Positions 1 to 6,741 of a stretch of DNA of 40,711 nt are shown piece by piece. Source of the stretch: a virus; IMG/VR virus record IMGVR_UViG_3300015263_001344, positions 1 to 40,711 of that record. One strand, 5' to 3'. The notes beneath the pieces are model-generated. The model worked only from the letters and a program-made list of their open reading frames with translations. It made no database searches and was not told the DNA's origin. The translations under genes and the position numbers were made by a program. Numbering within the stretch: the stretch's first letter is position 1; every line of letters starts with the position of its first letter.

Positions 1-63
1 TGATTCTTAATGCCGTTGATGGGCATGCAAGAAAGGTAGGCAGATCCGACGAGATCTCCACCG

Positions 64-93
64 GAGGGGCGCAAAAGTCGCCCCTCTTTTTTT
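64..93 (+). terminator. Rho-independent terminator
   Basis: An 8-bp perfect GC-rich stem (64-71 pairing with 79-86) with a 7-base loop is followed by seven T residues (87-93). It ends whatever unit enters from the left. Bases 1-63 hold no gene I can support; all + frames are broken by stops and no tRNA fold is convincing. Confidence 0.85.
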
Positions 94-127
94 AGCCTGT
101 TGACATTCACACGGGGTATGAGCGAGT

Positions 128-427
128 ATGAGCGGCGTGAAGATTGACAACGAAACTGGAGCCGATCTCTCCAAGGAGGAGAGGAAGGTCATCTCAGATC
201 AGTGGAAAGAAATTGAGGCATGCGGTGTAGATATCAGCAGTGCCGAGGTTCGCGGTGGAGGAGCGCCTCCAAGATTCCACATCACCTTTCGCAAGGGGGA
301 GCCGTCTGCCAGGGCCAGAGCTCACCTAGAGGAAAAGCGCTATGACGTTGGGCAGAACCTGGGCGAGAAGAACCTTTCGTTCTATGTCACAAGGCGCGTG
401 GAGCAGGGCAAGGGATGGTCAGTATGA
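128..427 (+). CDS. hypothetical protein, first gene of the + strand block
   Basis: A 99-residue acidic/basic mixed protein with no recognised domain. It has a helical N-terminal half (about residues 14-32, KEERKVISDQWKEIEACGVD) and a likely beta-rich C-terminal half. It lies just after a terminator, so a promoter is expected; TTGACA is present at 100-105 but no -10 box at normal spacing was found. No clear Shine-Dalgarno precedes the ATG, and TATGAGCG occurs twice around the start (117-124, 127-134). Its stop overlaps the endolysin start as ATGA, so the two are probably translationally coupled. Function unknown. Confidence 0.7.
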   Translation: MSGVKIDNETGADLSKEERKVISDQWKEIEACGVDISSAEVRGGGAPPRFHITFRKGEPSARARAHLEEKRYDVGQNLGEKNLSFYVTRRVEQGKGWSV

Positions 428-1245
428 ACAGGTCTAAGCTCGAGAAGGCCATCGCCTACAACCAAAAGCAGTTTGACTTGGGTGAGCTGACGATGGAGCA
501 AATCACGAAAATGACGCTTCACTGGCAGGATACTCACGAGCTCGAGGCAGACGGGATGGCTGGCAAGATCACCCTCTCAAGCATCGATGCTGTCTTAGCT
601 CCCGAAGCGCCTCCGATGGTTTTGGGGCCGGACGGCAACCTGGCCGTTGCTGGCAAGCTCAGCCATTGGGATGGCCCAGAGGAGCGGCAGCCGAGCAATC
701 GACGGGAGCTCTACGCAATGCTTGGCTCGCCTGGCCAGGCCGGCCACCCAGACAAGGAGTGGGAGCGGCAGAACATCATCAGCTGTCACCAGACACTCGG
801 CAACAGGCTTCCTGGAGTTCCAGCCAAGTGGTGGGTTCAGGTCCACAAGAGGGTCGAGCCATATCTCCGAGAGGCACTTCGCCGAGTCCAGGTCGTGGCA
901 CCCGACTTCGAGATCGAGCGGATAGGCAGCCACAACTTCCGACACATCCGCCACGATCCGAATCGTCCGCTGTCCGTCCACTCGTGGGGGGCAGCGATTG
1001 ACCTCAATCCGCATGAGAACCGTGGAGTGAGCTTCAAGAGCGGAGAGGCCCCGAAGGCCTGGAGCCCGGAGTACATGAAGATTTGGCCGAACGGGGTAAC
1101 CCCGGAGGTCGTTGAAGCCTTCAGCAGCTGCGGCTTTGCCTGGGGCTCAGACTGGGACGAGGACGGCGAGACCCACGATCACACCTTCCTCGACCCCATG
1201 CACTTCGAGTGGATTGCTCGAGATGGAAATGCGATTGAGGTATGA
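424..1245 (+). CDS. endolysin, M15-family (VanY/D-Ala-D-Ala carboxypeptidase-like) peptidase
   Basis: Predicted peptidoglycan peptidase for host lysis, 273 residues. The C-terminal half carries the zinc-binding signature of the M15 family: SVHSWGAAIDLN (H186, D193) and DPMHFEW (H260). The N-terminal ~55 residues resemble a peptidoglycan-binding helix bundle (WQDTHELEADGMAGKIT), which would target the enzyme to the wall. There is no signal peptide, so export would need a holin. Start 424 is chosen because it overlaps the previous stop as ATGA and has AAGGGA upstream; an in-frame ATG at 415 would add three residues. Cleaved bond is inferred from the family and not seen here. Confidence 0.85.
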   Translation: MNRSKLEKAIAYNQKQFDLGELTMEQITKMTLHWQDTHELEADGMAGKITLSSIDAVLAPEAPPMVLGPDGNLAVAGKLSHWDGPEERQPSNRRELYAMLGSPGQAGHPDKEWERQNIISCHQTLGNRLPGVPAKWWVQVHKRVEPYLREALRRVQVVAPDFEIERIGSHNFRHIRHDPNRPLSVHSWGAAIDLNPHENRGVSFKSGEAPKAWSPEYMKIWPNGVTPEVVEAFSSCGFAWGSDWDEDGETHDHTFLDPMHFEWIARDGNAIEV

Positions 1246-1424
1246 CCAGAAATCGCGCATCCATAGAGGGCGGCTATGTTCGCAAGACGGTTAGCTTGCC
1301 TGCTGATCTCGTAAAACGAAGTGAGCTGTTGCTCGAGCAAGATCCGGAGACGAGCATGTCTGTTCTCGTCACCAGGGCGCTCGAGGCCCACATCTCCAAG
1401 CAGGAAAAGAAGAGGAATCGATAG
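1242..1424 (+). CDS. ribbon-helix-helix DNA-binding protein
   Basis: A 60-residue protein with the pattern of CopG/Arc-type ribbon-helix-helix repressors: a short basic arm, one beta strand (about residues 12-18, YVRKTVSL), helix A (ADLVKRSELLLEQ) and helix B (SMSVLVTRALEAHISKQ). Such proteins bind DNA as dimers through the paired strand. It overlaps the endolysin stop as ATGA and is followed without a gap by the next gene. It may repress a phage promoter; the palindromes at 5326-5353 and 32023-32053 are possible operators, but nothing in the sequence links them. Confidence 0.65.
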   Translation: MTRNRASIEGGYVRKTVSLPADLVKRSELLLEQDPETSMSVLVTRALEAHISKQEKKRNR

Positions 1425-1802
1425 ATGCCCTTGTACGATTTTGAATGCCCGCATGGGCACCGCTTTGAGCGGATGTGCCCGATTTCGGCCAGGCACGATG
1501 ATGTGCCATGCGAAGGCACCGTCCCCCAGCTTCTATCCGATGATGATGTGGCCAAGGCCGACGCCGGAGAGCTCGAGGGGGCTCGCATGGCAAACATCGG
1601 GGCTGAGGGTGAGCAGGAGGTCTGGGTAAAAGATGTCCCCTGCGCGCTCAAGGCAAGGCTATTGGTAGGAACACACAGCAACCCATCGGCCCTCTTGGAC
1701 CATGGACATGCATCAAACAGGGACGCAGCGCGAGAAGGGCGCTACGACCCACTAAATCCCAACCGCCGATTCATGGCGAAAGGAAGAGAGTGGAGAAAAT
1801 GA
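1425..1802 (+). CDS. FmdB-like zinc-ribbon protein
   Basis: A 125-residue protein starting MPLYDFECPHGHRFE, which matches the N-terminal pattern of FmdB-type putative regulatory zinc ribbons. The metal ligands look atypical: C8, H10 or H12, C18 and C29 rather than two clean CxxC pairs. The rest is unassigned; the tail (DPLNPNRRFMAKGREWRK) is basic. The start directly abuts the previous stop (TAGATG), and the end overlaps the next gene. Phage copies of this family have no proven role, so regulation is only a family-based guess. Confidence 0.6.
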   Translation: MPLYDFECPHGHRFERMCPISARHDDVPCEGTVPQLLSDDDVAKADAGELEGARMANIGAEGEQEVWVKDVPCALKARLLVGTHSNPSALLDHGHASNRDAAREGRYDPLNPNRRFMAKGREWRK

Positions 1803-1978
1803 AAAAGCCATTGTTTCAGTTTCCAGAGCCGCGTGCAGCGGTGCGAGAAGGAGAAGCCTTTCTTCAGTTCACTAGCAAAGGGGAGGTGATCGGCGAAATC
1901 AATTTCAGTCGAATCATGAAGCAGTGCTGGGAGAACATCAAAAAGCCAAGGGAAGAGGGTCTGGAGGTGGCTCGATGA
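1799..1978 (+). CDS. small hypothetical protein
   Basis: A 59-residue protein with no recognised domain; a predicted beta hairpin (about residues 21-34) is followed by a basic helix. The ATG at 1799 overlaps the previous stop as ATGA. A GTG at 1790 is in frame, has AAGGA at better distance and would add three residues, so the start is uncertain. It ends in an ATGA overlap with the next gene, as expected for a translated operon member. Confidence 0.6.
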   Translation: MKKPLFQFPEPRAAVREGEAFLQFTSKGEVIGEINFSRIMKQCWENIKKPREEGLEVAR

Positions 1979-2442
1979 AGTGTCCGGTGTGCGATTCGGT
2001 GATGCGCAAAGCAGACCTCCCGAAGAAGTACAACATCCTCTATTGCGAAAGTTGCGGAGAGCTCGGCCAGGTGGTTGACGGAGCAGTGGCTCCACGAGGG
2101 ACCTTGCTTGAGCGCGCCGCCTTGGGCGATGACCGAGTTCATGCAGCAATTTCCAAACCCCACGTCAGTGACGTAGCTTCGTTTATCGAGATCTTCGAGA
2201 ACGCGACTCGGATGTGGCAGATGGATTTGGCTGCAGCGTCAGGGGGGTTGCGTACAATCCTCGCCCAAATTGAGAACCGCGTTGACTTCGCTATCAACAA
2301 ATTCACTGGCCTTGACATGGCCTCAGATGAGGCGGCGGACGCCCTTCGGATGCTGAGGGAGGCTCGGGAATTGGTGTCAACCCTGCCTAGTCGAAGCCGC
2401 GGGGTCCAGGAGGGAACCGATGGAGAAGTACGCAGTCAATGA
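1975..2442 (+). CDS. zinc-ribbon protein of unknown function
   Basis: A 155-residue protein. The N-terminus has a zinc ribbon: CPVC at residues 3-6 and CESC at about 22-25, then a helical region (about 60-140). The start at 1975 overlaps the previous stop as ATGA; an upstream in-frame start at 1924 would add a glycine-rich stretch lying inside the previous gene and is not preferred. It belongs to a run of small Cys-rich proteins in this part of the genome. Its C-terminal 22 bases overlap the next gene. Confidence 0.6.
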   Translation: MKCPVCDSVMRKADLPKKYNILYCESCGELGQVVDGAVAPRGTLLERAALGDDRVHAAISKPHVSDVASFIEIFENATRMWQMDLAAASGGLRTILAQIENRVDFAINKFTGLDMASDEAADALRMLREARELVSTLPSRSRGVQEGTDGEVRSQ

Positions 2443-2593
2443 CGTGAGAGAGCTTCAGGAGAAGGAGCTCAAGCAAGTTCGCTCGAGACTGGAAGAGCTT
2501 CGCGGGAGTCTAGAAAAGACCGCCGCGGAGACCCAAGAGGTTGAGCGCCTGGAGGCCCGAGAGGCCGAGATCGCGCTCGAGCTCCAGGACTGA
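2420..2593 (+). CDS. small coiled-coil protein (57 aa)
   Basis: A short ORF with an ideal ribosome-binding site (AGGAGG at 2408-2413, six bases before the ATG). The product is almost wholly charged and helical, rich in Glu, Arg and Leu in heptad-like order from residue 9 to the end (for example LKQVRSRLEELRGSLEK), so a coiled-coil dimer is likely. It overlaps the previous gene by 23 bases in another frame. Function unknown; it is the last gene before the bet promoter region. Confidence 0.6.
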   Translation: MEKYAVNDVRELQEKELKQVRSRLEELRGSLEKTAAETQEVERLEAREAEIALELQD

Positions 2594-2611
2594 AAGCAGT
2601 CAAATTAGCAG

Positions 2612-2619
2612 GGCATAAG
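2612..2619 (+). promoter_or_regulatory. GGCATAAG element upstream of bet
   Basis: One of four GGYATAAG sites in the window (also 5318, 31282, 32021), each upstream of a + strand gene. CATAAG could serve as a -10 box; a weak CTGAAA lies 18 bases upstream. No shared -35 sequence was seen among the four copies. Confidence 0.35.
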
Positions 2620-2642
2620 TTCTGTAAGGCCAAAGGTACGCA

Positions 2643-2687
2643 ATGGTGCACACCTGGCTGAATACATACATAGGACAAGGGGAGTGA
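2643..2687 (+). CDS. possible leader peptide (14 aa) upstream of bet
   Basis: A 14-codon ORF (MVHTWLNTYIGQGE) begins six bases after AAAGG and ends seven bases before the bet ATG. The bet Shine-Dalgarno (AAGGGGAG, 2677-2684) lies inside its last codons, so its translation could occlude or couple bet translation. It may be chance: an ORF of this size is common. No stalling motif is obvious. Confidence 0.25.
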   Translation: MVHTWLNTYIGQGE

Positions 2688-2693
2688 TTCGCA

Positions 2694-3527
2694 ATGAGCG
2701 ATAAATCACTGACTAAGACATCTCAGAACAGCGAGTCGCTGCAACACCACAACCAGGGAAACTACGGGTTCAGTCCAGAACAAGTCGCGCTCATCAAGAA
2801 GACGATCTGCCCCGGGTCAACGGACGACGAACTCAATCTGTTTGTGACTACGGCCAGGCGCCTCGGTCTCGATCCGTTTGCTCGGCAAATCTTTGCTGTC
2901 AAGCGATGGACCAAGGACGGAGAAGTCATGTCCATCCAGGTTTCCATTGATGGCTACCGCCTGGCCGCCGAGAGGACGGGAAAGTACGAGGGCCAATCTG
3001 GTCCATATTGGTGCGGAGAGGATGGGGAATGGAAGGACGTTTGGCTCAGCAATAAGCCCCCCGTGGCCGCCAAGGTTGGCGTCTACAAGAAGGGAACGCG
3101 AGAACCCACCTTCGCTGTTGCCAGGTTTGATAGCTACGCCCAGCGGAAGAAGGATGGAAGCCTCACAGCAATGTGGAGCAAGATGCCCGACCTCATGATT
3201 GCTAAGTGCGCGGAGGCCCTGGCGCTCCGTAAGAGCTTTCCGGCCGACCTGTCAGGGGTTTACACGCAAGAGGAGATGGCTGGCCAGAACCTCGAGGTTG
3301 CCACCGATGCTCAAATTGTTGAGCCTGGCAGCGTCGAGGAAAAGCTCATGCAGCGTCTTAACGATCCAAAGACGCAAGAGTTGTTTGCTGCCATCGCCGA
3401 GTACGAGCCAGTCACTGACCAGAAGAAGATGAGTACGCTCAAGAAGTACCGCTCAGACGAGAAGCTGTGGGAGGTACTCGCGAAAAAAGTTTCCAAGCTG
3501 AAGGAACAGGAGGCTGCTAGCGAATGA
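2694..3527 (+). CDS. bet: phage recombination protein Bet (Red-beta-like single-strand annealing protein)
   Basis: A 277-residue annealing protein that binds single-stranded DNA and pairs complementary strands during phage recombination. The family core is unmistakable: [20 protein letters not shown] (about residues 26-45), [35 protein letters not shown], then [20 protein letters not shown] and the ending [14 protein letters not shown]. The last ~75 residues are variable and charged, as usual for the partner-binding tail. A Shine-Dalgarno (AAGGGGAG) lies nine bases upstream. Its stop overlaps the nuclease gene as ATGA, the classic annealase-exonuclease pair. Confidence 0.92.
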   Translation: MSDKSLTKTSQNSESLQHHNQGNYGFSPEQVALIKKTICPGSTDDELNLFVTTARRLGLDPFARQIFAVKRWTKDGEVMSIQVSIDGYRLAAERTGKYEGQSGPYWCGEDGEWKDVWLSNKPPVAAKVGVYKKGTREPTFAVARFDSYAQRKKDGSLTAMWSKMPDLMIAKCAEALALRKSFPADLSGVYTQEEMAGQNLEVATDAQIVEPGSVEEKLMQRLNDPKTQELFAAIAEYEPVTDQKKMSTLKKYRSDEKLWEVLAKKVSKLKEQEAASE

Positions 3528-4672
3528 AGAAGCTAGTCGTTCTTGGCAAAACACTAGACGTAAAACTCTCACATTCGTTCATCCAGAACGCGGCCTGCCC
3601 CTTCTACCTGAAGTGCAACTACGTCGACAAGTTGCAGGAGAAGTACATCCGGGTCGCCGCTGAACGGGGAAAGGCAATTCACGAGGCGCTAGCAACACTT
3701 CTTCAGGGATGCGTCGACAAAGGAATTCAGCCAAGCGATTTGCACGACACGCTGATTAGAGAGGTCGTCCAGAACCACACCCCATCTCACATCATGAGTG
3801 AGGTGGGGTTGATTCTTTCCTGGGCAATGATGTGGAGGGATAAGTTCAAACTGCCGGCCCATGTCGAGGGCATCGAGGAGAAGATTGGTCTCGACGACGA
3901 GTATGACGAGTGCGAGTTCGCAACAGCTTCCTATCGAGGAATACTTGACCTCTGGCAGCTGAAGGATGGTCACGCGCTTATTACGGACTGGAAGTCGCAG
4001 AACCACATCATGAGCCAGACCGAGCTTGATCAGCATGAACAGATGACGTTCTATTGCTGGCTTCTCTGGAAGCTCTACCCCGATGACATTGAGAAGTTCA
4101 CCTGTCGTATCTGGTACCTTCGGTACAACTTCTTCATGGATACGGTGAGGACTGAGCAGGATCTCATCGAATTTGAGAACGCTCTCATCATTAAGGAAAG
4201 GAAGATCACCGAGATCACGAGCTGGGACCCAATTCCCGGAAAGCACTGCGGATACTGCGACTACATTCTGCATTGCCCTATCGCGAAAGATCTCAGCCCA
4301 GAGAACCAAGCCATCATCACCCAGGAGCAGGCGATCATCGCAGCTCAGAAGCTTACGGTTATAGAGGCTCTCAAGGGCGAGCTAACCAACAATCTGAAGG
4401 AATACGTGAAGGCAAACGACGAGGTCATGATCGGAGACAACTGGGTCTATGGCTACAGCCACAGTCAGTCGGACAAGTGGAGCGCAGAAAAGTTGGCTCC
4501 AATTCTAAAGAAGCATGGCCATGACGTGTCCGAGCTGGCCAACGCAGACACCAAAAAGGTCAAAAAGCTGCTCAAACAGGCCACCAAGGAGAATCCAGCC
4601 CTGGCCGCCGATATCGAAAAAATTCGAGAAGAGAAGCACACGACCAAATTCCAGGGCTACCAGCGGAAGTAG
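3524..4672 (+). CDS. PD-(D/E)XK exonuclease with likely Fe-S cluster (Cas4/AddB-like), Bet partner
   Basis: A 382-residue nuclease of the RecB/Cas4 type. Catalytic positions visible: H53 (GKAIHE), D142 (GILDLW), D155 and K157 (ITDWK), then a QMTFY segment near 173. Four cysteines placed as in Cas4 and AddB, C25 near the N-terminus and C242-x2-C245-x5-C251, suggest a 4Fe-4S cluster. Coupled by ATGA to bet, it probably resects DNA ends to give the single strands that Bet anneals, replacing the lambda Exo family. The C-terminal ~110 residues are helical and lysine-rich. Substrate polarity is not readable from sequence. Confidence 0.8.
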   Translation: MKKLVVLGKTLDVKLSHSFIQNAACPFYLKCNYVDKLQEKYIRVAAERGKAIHEALATLLQGCVDKGIQPSDLHDTLIREVVQNHTPSHIMSEVGLILSWAMMWRDKFKLPAHVEGIEEKIGLDDEYDECEFATASYRGILDLWQLKDGHALITDWKSQNHIMSQTELDQHEQMTFYCWLLWKLYPDDIEKFTCRIWYLRYNFFMDTVRTEQDLIEFENALIIKERKITEITSWDPIPGKHCGYCDYILHCPIAKDLSPENQAIITQEQAIIAAQKLTVIEALKGELTNNLKEYVKANDEVMIGDNWVYGYSHSQSDKWSAEKLAPILKKHGHDVSELANADTKKVKKLLKQATKENPALAADIEKIREEKHTTKFQGYQRK

Positions 4673-4680
4673 TCTCGATG

Positions 4681-4694
4681 TAGACTCTGCAGCA
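4681..4694 (+). promoter_or_regulatory. leaderless-type -10 box (TAGACT) before the gene at 4694
   Basis: TAGACT at 4681-4686 ends seven bases before the ATG, and no Shine-Dalgarno is present. No clear -35 is seen. The spacing puts the start of transcription on or next to the start codon. Confidence 0.55.
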
Positions 4695-5155
4695 TGACAA
4701 CTCGTCGCCAACTGTTCGGGGCCAACCAAAAGTCATCGGGTGAAGACATCATTCCGGCGACCGTCAAGTTCCGCATTGACAAGAAAAAGGGCCGCATCAA
4801 ACCACTCAGCTCTGAAGAGAAGATGCTTTGCGCATTGCGCAAGGTTCTCGCTTCAATGTCGGATGCCAATGATCATGGATGCCGGTACTACATTGATCGG
4901 CAAAAAGTCCAGCTCACAAAGCGTCCAGCAAGCTCGAGCGATGATGGGTCCAAAAGGTCCTATAGCGCTGCAGGTCGATGTCGGCTCGGGGTTTGTCACC
5001 CAGAGGGTCATAAGAGCTCGATGTTCGTCGAGTTCAAGATCAGCTTCAAGGACATCGTCGACGAGCGTGGCTTGCCCGACGTCGCTTTCTTTGACCCGAC
5101 AACGATTGACGAGCTCCCTCGGAACAGCCCGCTGATTCCGACGGTGCTCCGATAG
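4694..5155 (+). CDS. hypothetical protein, probably translated from a leaderless mRNA
   Basis: A 153-residue basic protein without a recognised domain. It opens with a charged N-terminal third (RIDKKKGRIKPLSSEEKML), followed by a helical patch and a beta-rich second half with FVEFKISFKDIVDERGLPDV. There is no ribosome-binding site; the only upstream signal is a TAGACT box seven bases before the ATG. Its stop codon forms the first half of TAGGTT (5153-5158), a possible promoter for the RNA that follows. It lies between the recombination pair and the clamp-like gene, so a role in DNA metabolism is a guess from position. Confidence 0.65.
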   Translation: MTTRRQLFGANQKSSGEDIIPATVKFRIDKKKGRIKPLSSEEKMLCALRKVLASMSDANDHGCRYYIDRQKVQLTKRPASSSDDGSKRSYSAAGRCRLGVCHPEGHKSSMFVEFKISFKDIVDERGLPDVAFFDPTTIDELPRNSPLIPTVLR

Positions 5156-5157
5156 GT

Positions 5158-5316
5158 TGAGCACATACTGGAGGCACTCTCATAGGCCGACAGGCCTGGA
5201 TCTCCTTTGCCATAAGCATGGGCCGGACACCCATGCAAAGGGGCTTTCAGTACCGGCGACAGGGCCGGGTGCTCATGTGAAACCTCCTCTGCCTGTCTCG
5301 AGGAGGTTTCTTTTTT
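5158..5316 (+). ncRNA. candidate structured RNA with its own terminator
   Basis: No ORF fills 5156-5349. The + strand folds into nested helices: P1 5158-5164 with 5269-5275 (7 bp); P2 5166-5175 with 5243-5252 (10 bp, two G-U); P3 5184-5188 with 5193-5197 closed by a GACA loop; P4 5204-5208 with 5237-5241, a 7-base bulge, then 5216-5222 with 5230-5236 (7 bp, 7-base loop); P5 5253-5257 with 5264-5268. The loops of P3 and P5 both sit in CGACAGG. A Rho-independent terminator follows at 5279-5316. TAGGTT at 5153-5158 ends six bases before A5165, so the RNA may begin there with P2 as closing helix, leaving out P1. Alternatively it is a riboswitch-like leader of the next gene. I do not recognise the class. 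Confidence 0.6.
5279..5316 (+). terminator. Rho-independent terminator after the structured RNA
   Basis: An 11-bp perfect stem (5279-5289 with 5300-5310), 10-base loop and a run of six further T residues (5311-5316). It separates the RNA from the clamp-like gene. Confidence 0.9.
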
Positions 5317-5317
5317 A

Positions 5318-5353
5318 GGCATAAGACATGTACACGCAAGGAGGTGTACATGT
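5318..5353 (+). promoter_or_regulatory. GGCATAAG element and 10-bp perfect inverted repeat over the start of the clamp-like gene
   Basis: GGCATAAG (5318-5325) is followed at once by ACATGTACAC (5326-5335), an 8-base loop, and GTGTACATGT (5344-5353). The Shine-Dalgarno AAGGAGGT (5338-5345) is mostly in the loop and the ATG (5350) in the 3' arm. As DNA it would be a repressor operator next to a -10 box; as RNA it would hide the start codon. If CATAAG is the -10, the 5' arm is only partly transcribed, which favours an operator. Confidence 0.6.
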
Positions 5354-6741
5354 CCAAAAAAATTGCCCTTGTGAAGATGCCTGATAAGGCTCTCCAGAAG
5401 ACAAGGCAAGAGAAATTCGCTCGCAGTGAGAAACCATTCATGATGGTTCGTGGCGAGACCATGTCTGAAGAAGACATGCATTTCGAGAGAGCCCTGGAGA
5501 GAAGAGGGCGGAGTCCGATTGATGTTCTGAAAGAGTCATCTCGGATACAGCCACCGCTTGGTAAGGGAGCGATGGTAAACCTTGAGACAGCGTTGAGCTT
5601 CCTGTCTGCGTTCGATGAAATCGTTCCGTCAGGCTCAATCAACCCAGCCCTGGCTAGCATCAAGGTTTGGTTCAACCCGGAGGAGGACTGCAAGCTTTTC
5701 ATGGAGGGCGGAAGTCACTGTGTGTGGGCGATTGCAGCGATTGATGCTGATCCAAAGACAGAAAAAATCTTCACAACCCTGGTTCCGGTAAGGCGGGCGA
5801 GGAATGTGCTTAGGGCGACAAGTCAGGCACAGAGGAGTGTCATGGTTGCCGTAGACGAGGACGGCGTCTGCCTTGGTTCTCACTCCATTCCGTTCGGTGG
5901 GAAGATTGCAGATTTTCCCGTTCAGCCAGTAATGCTGGAGCCAATCGCCAGGGCGGTGATGCCGTCATTCTATTATCGCGATGTAGCATCTAGAGTTGTT
6001 CCAGCGAGGGGACTGAACAGGCTTGAGGGCCTTGGGTCCGACAAGATCCTCCTGGACTTCGAGTTCTGCGATGTAGACGGAGCCTCGTCCGTGGTCTGTG
6101 TCGCAGTGGCAATGGATGGAGACCGAATCCATATGTTCCAGATGCCCAGGATGGTGATTGACCCAGAGGCAACGAGAATGCCTCCTGCGGTTCACGTAGA
6201 TGCGAGTTTCTTCCGGTATCTGACGATGGTGGCAAGCGGAGACTGGACAGCTGTCGAGCTCGGGGATGAACAGGTCATCGTGAAGGGGAAGGACTTTCTG
6301 GTCATTGCTAAGGCGGTCGCCGAGAAGAAGCACTCCCCTACGAGAATTGGTGAGTGGCGAAAGATAAACGTTTCCCATGAGGGAAGCTGGCTGGTCGAGT
6401 CCGAGGGTCTCAGGGCGATGCTCGGAATGATGCCGGGCAAGTCCATTCGCATGAAATTCGATTGCATGTACGACTCGATATCGGTCTCCGGCGTAGATAA
6501 CGAGGGAACTAGGTGCAAGCGATCGATGTCGGCACAGAGGCGTGGAGGAGCGTCCTATGTAGACGTTGAGGTGAATAAGAAATACATGCTCGAGGCGATA
6601 GATGGGTGCTCTACCAATCTTGTCCGCCTGAGCTTTGACCACGACATGGAAGAACAGCCGTCCGCCCCAATCGTGGTGCGAGGCGAAGACGAACTATTCA
6701 AGGCAATCATCATGCCTATTTCAGGAGATACCGATGCATAG
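5350..6741 (+). CDS. DNA sliding-clamp-like protein (beta-clamp/DnaN fold, tentative)
   Basis: A 463-residue protein that I read as a divergent sliding clamp, the ring that holds polymerase on DNA. The first repeat could be the segment from VNLETALSFLSAFDEIVPSG onward, resembling clamp domain 1. The C-terminus (VDVEVNKKYMLEAIDG, then VRLSFDHD and a final LFKAIIMPISG) resembles the last DnaN domain, which typically ends YVVMPMRL. It is longer than a bacterial clamp (about 370), with a ~75-residue N-terminal extension. A perfect AAGGAGGT lies four bases before the ATG at 5350; GTG 5344 is in frame but overlaps the ribosome site. Structure prediction would settle it. Confidence 0.5.
   Translation: MSKKIALVKMPDKALQKTRQEKFARSEKPFMMVRGETMSEEDMHFERALERRGRSPIDVLKESSRIQPPLGKGAMVNLETALSFLSAFDEIVPSGSINPALASIKVWFNPEEDCKLFMEGGSHCVWAIAAIDADPKTEKIFTTLVPVRRARNVLRATSQAQRSVMVAVDEDGVCLGSHSIPFGGKIADFPVQPVMLEPIARAVMPSFYYRDVASRVVPARGLNRLEGLGSDKILLDFEFCDVDGASSVVCVAVAMDGDRIHMFQMPRMVIDPEATRMPPAVHVDASFFRYLTMVASGDWTAVELGDEQVIVKGKDFLVIAKAVAEKKHSPTRIGEWRKINVSHEGSWLVESEGLRAMLGMMPGKSIRMKFDCMYDSISVSGVDNEGTRCKRSMSAQRRGGASYVDVEVNKKYMLEAIDGCSTNLVRLSFDHDMEEQPSAPIVVRGEDELFKAIIMPISGDTDA

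Noticed and set aside
1-63. Possible tRNA or RNA 3' end before the first terminator
   Set aside because: A GATC/GATC hairpin exists, but there is no T-loop pattern or acceptor stem within the window.
100-127. TTGACA at 100 as promoter of the first gene, leaderless like the others
   Set aside because: No -10 at 16-18 bp; TATGAG at 117 is only 11 bp away and lacks the final T of the box.
5158-5316. Identification of the structured RNA as a tRNA, hammerhead ribozyme or phi29-like packaging RNA
   Set aside because: No T-arm or anticodon arm, no CUGANGA/GAAA core, and only general resemblance to a multi-way junction; no class assigned.
5008-5481. Minus-strand ORF (157 codons) across the RNA region
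   Set aside because: It runs antisense through the terminator, RNA helices and the start of a well-supported gene, with no ribosome site; treated as a shadow.
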